From the NCBI GenBank assembly GCA_023248095.1, contig JAHFFF010000126.1:1-5142 (forward strand): a stretch of DNA of 5,142 nt, written 5' to 3'. The notes under the pieces are model-generated. The model ran no database searches, was not told the origin of the DNA, and worked only from the letters and a program-made list of their open reading frames with translations. The position numbers and the translations under genes were made by a program. This DNA comes from Candidatus Omnitrophota bacterium (GTDB taxonomy: Bacteria > Omnitrophota > Gorgyraeia > 1-14-0-20-64-10). Below, piece after piece: positions 1-5,142 of the stretch (positions within the stretch are counted from its first letter, which is position 1; each line of letters begins with the position of its first letter).

Positions 1-2046
1 ATGCGTCCCGCCGCACAGCTCCTTCGAGACCTCACCGATGGAGACCACCCGGACCTCACTTCCGTACTTCTCACCGAAGAGGGCCGTCGCACCGGTCTTG
101 CGCGCCTGCTCCAACGGCATCAGCGCAACGGAAACCGGCAGGCTCGCGGAAATCCATTCGTTGACCAGCGATTCCACCGATTCCCGCTGCTGAGCACCCA
201 ATCCCTTCCCGTGCGAGAAATCCAGCCGCAGATGATCCGGCGCTACCAAGGATCCCGCCTGCATCACATGATCCCCTAAAACTTTTCGCAGTGCCGCGTG
301 CAGCAGATGGGTGGCCGTATGATTCTGCGCCGTCCTTCGGCGCCGTTGCCCGTCCACCGAGGCCGTCACGGTTTCCCCCACCCCTATTTTCCCCTCGAGC
401 ACCTTCGCCCGGTGGACCAGCACGCTGCCGACCCACTGAGTATCCAACACCTCCAGCTTTCCCTCCGGCCCCTGGAGTCGACCCGCATCCCCCACCTGCC
501 CGCCCGACTCGCCATAAAAGGGAGATCGTTCCAGCATCACCTCCACCGGCGCAGGGGCACGAACCTCCTCAACGGAGCGCTGTTCTTGCACCAGGCAAAG
601 GGTCTTCGCCTGGGCGGTCAGCTCCTGCCCGTAGCCCAGGAACTGAGTCGGTTGCAGGCGAGCAACCAACTCTGTCAACTTATCCCGCGCGAAAATTGCG
701 CCGAAAGCGCTGTTGGCCTTCGACTGCGCCTGCAGGACCTCCAGCGCCTTTTCAAAATCTTCTCGGGAGGGTGACTGAACTCCTTCCCGACTGCAGGCCT
801 CTGCGATCTCCTCATAGGAGAGACCATGAGTGTCGTAAAAACGGGCCGCCGCTTCGGCATGGAGTGCTCGCCGGTCATGCTCAGGCTGAACGGTCCCTCT
901 GATCTCCTGTTCCAGGAGCGGCATCTTCTCTTCCAGCATCTGCAGGAACCGCTCCTCCTCTGAGAGGATAACACCAGCGATGGATTCCCGGCGCTGAATC
1001 AACTCCGGGTACGCCTGCTCCATCCCCTTAGCCACCGCGGGCACCAGCTTGTACAGGAACGGCTTGGAAAATCCGATCACCCGCCCCGCCCGCACCGCCT
1101 TGCGGAGCAGCATCCGCAGCACGTATCCCCGCCCCTCGTTGGAGGGGACTACCCCATCTGAGATGAGGAAGCTCAAGGCCCGGACATGATCCGCAATGGT
1201 GCAGACAAAAGATCTCTGGTCCTTCTTCAAAACAGCCGGCGCCTCCTGCCGCAGGAGCTGAACGACCGCTTCGATGATCGGCTCGAACAGGTCGGTCTCG
1301 AAGACGCTCATCTTGTCCTGCATCACCGCGGTCAAGCGTTCCAGTCCCATCCCGGTGTCGATGTTTTTGGCCGGCAGATCTTTCAGGCTCCCGTCCGACT
1401 GGCGGTCGTACTGCGTGAAGACCAGGTTCCAAACCTCCACGAACCGCCCGCAGGGGCATCCCGGCCGGCACTTGGCCGGATCCGGGCAGACCTTGCCTAC
1501 CATGCAGCGTCCGTAGTCATAATGGAGTTCCGAGCAGGGGCCGCACGGCCCGTTCGGCCCTTCCGTCGGCGCATTGGACGGCCAGAAATTGTCCTTCGCG
1601 CCGAACCGGACGATCCGTCCTTCCGGCACCTTCACAGCTTCCTTCCAGACCTTCACCGCTTCCTCATCCGACTCGTACACCGTCGCCCATAAGCGATCGG
1701 GCGCGATCCCCAACCGCCCGGTCATGAACTCCCAGGCCCAGAGGATCGCCTCCTTCTTGAAATAATCGCCGAAGGAGAAATTCCCAAGCATCTCGAAGAA
1801 GGTCAGATGGCTCGGCGTCTGGCCCACCTGCTCCACGTCACCGGTCCGGAAACATTTCTGGCAGCTGGCGGCCCGCCGCATGTCCCGCTTGAGGCCCAGG
1901 AAATATTCCTTGAATTGATTCATCCCGGCCCCGGTGAAGAGCAGGGAGGGATCCCCCGTGGGAACCAGCGAATCGCTGGAGACAACGGTGTGACCCTTGG
2001 CCCGGAAGAACTCCAGGAATTCCTTTCTCAACTGATTGCTCGTCAT
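1..2046 (-). CDS. alaS: Alanine-tRNA ligase, C-terminus cut by the window edge
   Basis: AlaRS charges tRNA-Ala with alanine using ATP and hydrolyses mischarged Ser- and Gly-tRNA-Ala. The frame is open for 682 codons without a stop or frameshift; E. coli AlaRS has 876 residues, so about 190 are missing. The class II catalytic core shows motif 1 around SLVPTGDPSLLFTGAGMNQF (26-45), motif 2 with FFEMLGNFSFGDYFK (83-97) and motif 3 with DTGMGLER (230-237). The editing domain carries HTATH (His576, His580) and ends at CGGTH (Cys678, His682), the four zinc ligands. A Cys-rich insert with Cys at 181, 187, 193, 197 and 199 follows GPCGPCSE, a variant I recall in several lineages. The C-Ala (DHHA1) domain lies off the edge. 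ATG 2046 fits homologous N-termini, but ATG 2076 has the better ribosome site. Only seven bases separate this start from the recX stop. Confidence 0.96.
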   Translation of the reverse strand, partial: MTSNQLRKEFLEFFRAKGHTVVSSDSLVPTGDPSLLFTGAGMNQFKEYFLGLKRDMRRAASCQKCFRTGDVEQVGQTPSHLTFFEMLGNFSFGDYFKKEAILWAWEFMTGRLGIAPDRLWATVYESDEEAVKVWKEAVKVPEGRIVRFGAKDNFWPSNAPTEGPNGPCGPCSELHYDYGRCMVGKVCPDPAKCRPGCPCGRFVEVWNLVFTQYDRQSDGSLKDLPAKNIDTGMGLERLTAVMQDKMSVFETDLFEPIIEAVVQLLRQEAPAVLKKDQRSFVCTIADHVRALSFLISDGVVPSNEGRGYVLRMLLRKAVRAGRVIGFSKPFLYKLVPAVAKGMEQAYPELIQRRESIAGVILSEEERFLQMLEEKMPLLEQEIRGTVQPEHDRRALHAEAAARFYDTHGLSYEEIAEACSREGVQSPSREDFEKALEVLQAQSKANSAFGAIFARDKLTELVARLQPTQFLGYGQELTAQAKTLCLVQEQRSVEEVRAPAPVEVMLERSPFYGESGGQVGDAGRLQGPEGKLEVLDTQWVGSVLVHRAKVLEGKIGVGETVTASVDGQRRRRTAQNHTATHLLHAALRKVLGDHVMQAGSLVAPDHLRLDFSHGKGLGAQQRESVESLVNEWISASLPVSVALMPLEQARKTGATALFGEKYGSEVRVVSIGEVSKELCGGTH

Positions 2047-2050
2047 GGTA

Positions 2051-2081
2051 CGGTCATGGTGAGCCTGTCGAACCATGACCG
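2051..2081. repeat. Short palindromic repeat-like element at the recX/alaS junction
   Basis: The arms CGGTCATGGT (2051-2060) and ACCATGACCG (2072-2081) are perfectly complementary around an 11-base centre that reads TCGACAGGCTC on the minus strand. A third copy of the arm octamer GTCATGGT lies at 2042-2049, in direct orientation 11 bases from the first, and covers the alaS start codon. The form (short arms flanking TTCGACAGGCTCA) resembles small dispersed intergenic palindromes known from many bacterial genomes; that resemblance is from memory. Only one element is present in this window, so its repeat status cannot be shown here. Confidence 0.55.
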
Positions 2082-2539
2082 CAGACCTCTCGGACCACCT
2101 TGTACACCACATCACCGGAGAACCCGCGGCGGCTTAAGTAGCCGAACAGCCGGCGCTGCGCCGTTTGACGCGGCAATCCTTTGAGGGCCGCTGTGCGGTG
2201 TGAAGCCGCTTCTCTCGCCCGTTCCAAATCCTCCTTACCCTCCGTTGCAGCCTGCACCGCCACCTCCGCCAACTGGGGGTCCACTCCCTTCGACCGCAGG
2301 CGGTTCAACAGCAGGCGCCGCCCGACCGGCTTGGAGGAAATCTGCTGGGCAGCAAAGTAGCGGGCGAATCGGGCGTCCCCGATCAGGCCAACGCGGCGGA
2401 GATCCTCGACGACTGCCTGCACCGCCGCTTCGTCGAATCCCTTCTCCGACAGTCGGTTTTTCAGCTCCGCCTCGGAGCGGGGTCGAAACTTGAGCAGGCG
2501 CAGAGCGGCTGTCCGGGCCTCCGAAACCGATTCCTTCAT
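2054..2539 (-). CDS. recX: RecX, regulator of RecA
   Basis: RecX (OraA) binds inside the groove of RecA filaments and in most species inhibits or disassembles them in the cytoplasm. The product is 161 aa, close to E. coli RecX (166). It has the family's three-helix repeats: RPRSEAELKNRLSEKGFDEA (19-38) followed by DLRRVGLIGDARFARYFAAQQ (46-66), then KPVGRRLLLNRLRSKGVDPQ (70-89), and a last repeat with QTAQRRLFGYLSRRGFSGDV (125-144). These are the RecX signatures: a helix with RSxxEL, the GxIxDxxFA turn, and xGxxxLxxxLxxKG. The start overlaps the upstream protease gene by four bases. The last eight residues (GHGSTGSP) and the stop are encoded by a palindromic repeat-like element, so the original C-terminus may have been replaced. 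Together with recA nearby, the assignment is firm. Confidence 0.93.
   Translation of the reverse strand: MKESVSEARTAALRLLKFRPRSEAELKNRLSEKGFDEAAVQAVVEDLRRVGLIGDARFARYFAAQQISSKPVGRRLLLNRLRSKGVDPQLAEVAVQAATEGKEDLERAREAASHRTAALKGLPRQTAQRRLFGYLSRRGFSGDVVYKVVREVCGHGSTGSP
2086..2091 (-). promoter_or_regulatory. Candidate alaS Shine-Dalgarno inside recX
   Basis: GAGAGG on the minus strand lies nine bases before an in-frame ATG at 2074-2076, which would add ten residues (MVRQAHHDRT) to AlaS. The conventional start at 2044-2046 has no purine-rich site in the 20 bases before it, because the palindrome fills that space. The site may therefore serve the upstream ATG, or it may have served the downstream one before the element arrived. 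Confidence 0.45.
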
Positions 2540-3960
2540 TCTCCTCTCGAACCCTCTCTTAAGACGAAGAAACCCCGGGAGGTTTTGACCAGCGCATCCC
2601 CCTTGGCCTGCGAGGCAACCTCCTGAAATTCCTTGCTGGAGCGAACCGGACGCCGGTTGATTTCCAACAGCGGCTCGCCTACCTGTAATCCGGCCTCTTC
2701 TGCCGGGGAACCCGGCTCGATCCGGCTGATGACCACACCTGCAGTGCTCTCACTGACCTGCAGCCCGCGCCAATTCCCCTCCCCTCGAGCCTCTCCTCCT
2801 TCCATCTCGGAGGGACGTTCGCCGATCTCAACCGTAACCTTCATCTCCTTCCCGTTCCGAATGACCTTGAGCGGCAGCTTCTGCCCTACCTTCGCACGAG
2901 CCACGCTCTTGAGCATCTCCCGGACGTTCTTGACAGGCTGGTCATTTAGGGCCACGATCACATCCCCATCCTTTAGGCCTGCCTTCTCGGCGGGCGAATG
3001 TTCCAAAACCCTGGCCACGATGACACCCTCCCGAGAGGACAACTTAAAATGCTGCTGCAGCTCCTCGCTGACGTCCTGCACGTTAATCCCCAGCCAACCG
3101 TAGAGCACCTTCTTGCCCTGGATGAGGTCTTCCAGGATCGACTTGGCCACGTTGACCGGGATGGCGAAGCCGATCCCCTGATAGCCCCCGGTCGTCGAGA
3201 AGATCGCCACGTTGATCCCGATGACCTGGCCGTACAAGTTGACCAGCGGCCCTCCGCTGTTGCCCGGATTAATGGCAGCGTCGGTCTGGATGAGGTCGGA
3301 GTAATCCCGGTCCGCGCCGCCGATTCGGATGGAGCGATGGATGGCGGAGACCACGCCCACCGTGATGGTCGGCTCGGTCCCGCCCACCGCCCAGCCAAAG
3401 GGATTGCCGACCGCGATGGCCCACTGCCCGGTCTTGATCTGCTCGGAGTCACCCAGCTCCGCTGCCGGCAAACTCTTCGCGTCGATCTTAATCACCGCCA
3501 GGTCGGAACGAGCGTCCGACCCCTTGATCTGGCCCTTGAACTCGCGGCCATCGGGCAAGGTCACTGTGACCTTCTCCGCCCCGTGAACCACGTGCTCGTT
3601 GGTGAGGATAAGCCCCTCCTCATCGATGATGACACCGGTCCCCAGACCTCGCTGTTTGAACTCCCGGTTGTCGGAGTCCCCATAGAAATCGCGAAAAAAA
3701 CGTTCAAAGAGATCCCCGTCGAAATCGGAAAAGGGAGACCCGCCAAATTGGTAACGGCGCACCGGCATCCGCTGGACCGTCTCCGTGGAGATGGAGACCA
3801 CCGCCGGACCCACCTTCTTGCTGACGTCGATGAAGTGCTGCTGCATCTGCTCGGCAACGTCGGAGCCTTCTGCACGGGCCGCGCCCGCCGGGAACCCGAG
3901 GCCAACCGCTGCCAGAGCCACCGAAACGAACCACACTCGGATGGAATCATTCTTTTTCAT
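2536..3960 (-). CDS. Periplasmic HtrA/DegP-family serine protease with two PDZ domains
   Basis: This 474-residue protein belongs to the HtrA (DegP/DegQ) family, which degrades or chaperones misfolded envelope proteins. Residues 1-30 form a Sec signal peptide: KK at positions 2-3, a hydrophobic core, and a likely cut after ARA before EGSD. The trypsin-like domain carries the triad His123 (LTNEHVVHG), Asp153 (RSDLAVIKI) and Ser235 (INPGNSGGPL). An aromatic- and acid-rich LA loop lies near 65-105 (FGGSPFSDFDGDLFERFFRD). PDZ1 spans about 289-379 (carboxylate-binding loop YGWLGINV) and PDZ2 about 396-464. The ATG at 3960 is chosen for its AGGTGA site and the signal peptide. The TGA stop overlaps the recX ATG in ATGA. 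Length and layout match DegQ or DegP, but I cannot tell which, so no symbol is given. Its place between recA and recX is unusual. Confidence 0.94.
   Translation of the reverse strand: MKKNDSIRVWFVSVALAAVGLGFPAGAARAEGSDVAEQMQQHFIDVSKKVGPAVVSISTETVQRMPVRRYQFGGSPFSDFDGDLFERFFRDFYGDSDNREFKQRGLGTGVIIDEEGLILTNEHVVHGAEKVTVTLPDGREFKGQIKGSDARSDLAVIKIDAKSLPAAELGDSEQIKTGQWAIAVGNPFGWAVGGTEPTITVGVVSAIHRSIRIGGADRDYSDLIQTDAAINPGNSGGPLVNLYGQVIGINVAIFSTTGGYQGIGFAIPVNVAKSILEDLIQGKKVLYGWLGINVQDVSEELQQHFKLSSREGVIVARVLEHSPAEKAGLKDGDVIVALNDQPVKNVREMLKSVARAKVGQKLPLKVIRNGKEMKVTVEIGERPSEMEGGEARGEGNWRGLQVSESTAGVVISRIEPGSPAEEAGLQVGEPLLEINRRPVRSSKEFQEVASQAKGDALVKTSRGFFVLREGSRGE
2537..2548 (-). promoter_or_regulatory. 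ATGA overlap and close Shine-Dalgarno at the protease/recX junction
   Basis: The protease stop TGA (2536-2538) shares bases with the recX ATG (2537-2539). GAGAGGAG (2541-2548) lies in the last codons of the protease gene, only one base before the ATG. That spacing is shorter than the usual 5-9 bases. Together these suggest recX is translated by coupling or re-initiation from ribosomes finishing the protease, although a weak independent start cannot be excluded. Confidence 0.65.
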
Positions 3961-3965
3961 TTTGT

Positions 3966-3971
3966 TCACCT
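3966..3971 (-). promoter_or_regulatory. Ribosome binding site of the HtrA protease gene
   Basis: AGGTGA on the minus strand lies five bases (ACAAA) before the ATG at 3960. It decides the start: the same frame is open to an ATG at 4008, but that codon lies inside the terminator stem and the 16 residues it would add precede a normal lysine-led signal peptide. The site begins only five bases after the terminator T-tract. Confidence 0.8.
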
Positions 3972-3976
3972 GGAGC

Positions 3977-4012
3977 AAAAACAGCGTGCCGTGTTTTCGC
4001 CACGACACGCTG
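3977..4012 (-). terminator. Intrinsic terminator after recA
   Basis: On the minus strand the 12-base arm CAGCGTGTCGTG (4001-4012) pairs with CACGGCACGCTG (3982-3993). All positions pair, with one U-G wobble, around the 7-base loop GCGAAAA. Five T residues (3977-3981) follow directly. This is a textbook Rho-independent terminator 24 bases past the recA stop codon. It lies between recA and the protease gene, so it should limit but need not abolish transcription of the downstream genes. Confidence 0.9.
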
Positions 4013-4036
4013 CCTTGCGGAACAGATCCTGAATTC

Positions 4037-5142
4037 TTAAGCTAAGACGGCCGGCCCAGAGGAGCTCATGGTCTGGCGGAGTTTGGACTCCAACTCCTTC
4101 AACAGATTTGGGTTCTCCTGGAGGTAGTGTCTGGCGTTGTCCTTGCCCTGTCCAAGCTTGACCTCTCCGTAGGTCAACCAAGTCCCCGTCTTCTGGAGCA
4201 ATCCCGTCTGCGTGCCGACTTCGATGAGGTCGCCGATCTTGGAGATTCCCTCCTCGTGCAGGATATCAAACTCCGCCTGTCGGAACGGCGGGGCTACCTT
4301 GTTCTTCACCACACGGACCCGCACACGGGCCCCAGTCACCCGATCACCCTGCTTGATGTGCTCGATGCGCCGGATATCCAGCCGGATGGAGGCGTAAAAC
4401 TTGAGCGCCCGCCCGCCCGGCGTCGTTTCCGGATTGCCGTACATGACGCCGATCTTCTCCCGAAGCTGATTGATGAAGATGAGGGTCGTCTTGGATTTGG
4501 AGATCGCCCCGGTGAGCTTCCGCAGGGCCTGGGACATGAGCCGCGCCTGCAGGCCGATGAAGCTATCCCCCATCTCCCCTTCGATCTCAGCCCTGGGGAC
4601 CAGCGCCGCGACCGAGTCCACCACAATCACGTCCACCGCATTGGAGCGGATCAGCATGTCGGCGATCTCCAACGCCTGCTCGCCGGTATCGGGCTGGCTG
4701 ATCAGCAGTTCATCCAGGTTCACCCCGATCTTCTTGGCGTACGTGGGATCGAAGGCATGCTCCGCGTCGATGAAGGCGGCCACCCCTCCGCGCTTCTGCG
4801 CCTCGGCAACCGCCGACAGGCTCAGGGTGGTCTTGCCGGAGGCCTCCGGCCCGAAAATCTCAACCACCCGGCCGCGCGGCAGGCCGCCCACTCCCAAAGC
4901 GGTATCCAAAGAAAGAGAGCCGGTCGGCACCACCTGGATGTCCATCTTGGCGTGCTCCCCCAATTTCATGATGGAACCTTCCCCGAACTGCCGCTCGATC
5001 TGGGAAAGGGCCAGCTCCAGCGCCTTCATCTTCTCCCGGCCTTCCTTGCCGGCAGATTCCGTGGACTTCTCCTCCGTCATCGCCTTCACAACCGCATGCT
5101 TTGGCTTGGCCTCTGATTCCGCCTTCGCTTCCGCTTGTTTTC
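4037..5142 (-). CDS. recA: RecA recombinase, start unresolved (open to right edge)
   Basis: RecA is the cytoplasmic ATP-dependent strand-exchange protein; it also stimulates LexA self-cleavage. Numbering from the ATG at 5080 (347 aa, E. coli RecA being 353), the core begins at KALELALSQIERQFGEGSIM. Walker A is GPEASGKT (residues 77-84, Lys83), the catalytic Glu sits in FIDAEHAFDP (Glu107), Walker B is VIVVDSV (Asp155), loop L1 lies around EIEGEMGD and loop L2 follows INQLREKIGVMYGNPETTPG. The C-terminus ends in SSSGPAVLA and lacks the strongly acidic tail of E. coli RecA. Candidate starts are ATG 5080 and GTG 5089. Neither has a well-spaced Shine-Dalgarno sequence, since the GAAGG before 5080 is only two bases away. 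The frame stays open to the edge through K/E/A-rich codons, so the gene is given as 5'-partial. Identity is certain; the start is not. An intrinsic terminator follows the TAA stop. Confidence 0.96.
   Translation of the reverse strand, partial: KQAEAKAESEAKPKHAVVKAMTEEKSTESAGKEGREKMKALELALSQIERQFGEGSIMKLGEHAKMDIQVVPTGSLSLDTALGVGGLPRGRVVEIFGPEASGKTTLSLSAVAEAQKRGGVAAFIDAEHAFDPTYAKKIGVNLDELLISQPDTGEQALEIADMLIRSNAVDVIVVDSVAALVPRAEIEGEMGDSFIGLQARLMSQALRKLTGAISKSKTTLIFINQLREKIGVMYGNPETTPGGRALKFYASIRLDIRRIEHIKQGDRVTGARVRVRVVKNKVAPPFRQAEFDILHEEGISKIGDLIEVGTQTGLLQKTGTWLTYGEVKLGQGKDNARHYLQENPNLLKELESKLRQTMSSSGPAVLA

Noticed and set aside
71..1471. Minus-strand open frames (71-436, 675-974, 1028-1471) in frames other than alaS, which could suggest a broken alaS
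   Set aside because: I translated the alaS frame across all 682 codons and found it continuous, with all motifs in order, so there is no frameshift and these are shadows.
4010..4025. CTG-N10-CAG match resembling a LexA box between recA and the protease gene
   Set aside because: The spacer is GC-rich (TTCCGCAAGG) and not the AT-rich alternating type. The match overlaps the terminator stem, no promoter is visible beside it, and a six-base match is easily met by chance.
2998..4032. Long plus-strand open frame (344 codons) opposite the protease gene
   Set aside because: It lies antisense to a gene with a complete catalytic triad and PDZ domains. Its translation shows no recognisable family, and long shadow frames are expected opposite GC-rich genes.
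4811..4840. RecA Walker A reads GPEASGKT rather than GPESSGKT
   Set aside because: This position tolerates small residues, and the Lys and Thr that bind nucleotide are intact, so no functional change is implied.
4127..5116. Long plus-strand open frame (329 codons) opposite recA
   Set aside because: It is a shadow of recA codon usage. The product is low in motif content and rich in Arg, His, Leu and Asp, as expected from antisense reading.
1..5142. An undescribed defence, mobile or signalling system
   Set aside because: Every gene belongs to a well-known housekeeping family. I found no transposase, integrase, CRISPR repeat, toxin-antitoxin pair or reverse transcriptase on either strand.

Overview
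The window is a compact chromosomal housekeeping segment from a GC-rich bacterium (GC roughly 60% by eye). All four recognisable genes lie on the minus strand. In transcription order they are recA (4037 to the right edge), a DegP/DegQ-type periplasmic serine protease (2536-3960), recX (2054-2539) and alaS (from 2046 running off the left edge). The order recA-recX-alaS is known from enterobacteria and many other bacteria; the unusual element is the HtrA protease between recA and recX. A signal peptide on the protease implies a diderm cell envelope. A Nitrospirota-like or other deep-branching Gram-negative lineage is a guess from general resemblance only.

Region by region: 4037-5142 encodes RecA, whose open frame continues to the window edge through a Lys/Glu/Ala-rich stretch, so the true start may lie outside. 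Between recA and the protease (3961-4036) is a strong intrinsic terminator, followed almost at once by the protease ribosome binding site. The protease and recX overlap by four bases (ATGA), which suggests translational coupling. At the recX/alaS boundary lies a short palindromic repeat-like element (2051-2081) that supplies the recX stop codon and places an additional in-frame ATG upstream of the conventional alaS start. alaS is open for 682 codons and is cut exactly at the final His of its CGGTH zinc motif, so the C-terminal domain is missing.

Functionally, RecA (strand exchange, SOS co-protease) and RecX (RecA filament modulator) form a natural pair. AlaRS is a frequent genomic neighbour with no direct mechanistic link, and HtrA deals with envelope protein quality. 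The terminator after recA would let the downstream genes be made at a lower level by read-through, as described for E. coli recA-recX. No stretch over 300 bases lacks a gene; the intergenic gaps are 76 and 7 bases. I see no tRNA or rRNA gene, CRISPR array, insertion sequence or phage gene, and no evidence for a new biological system. The most interesting points are regulatory and architectural.
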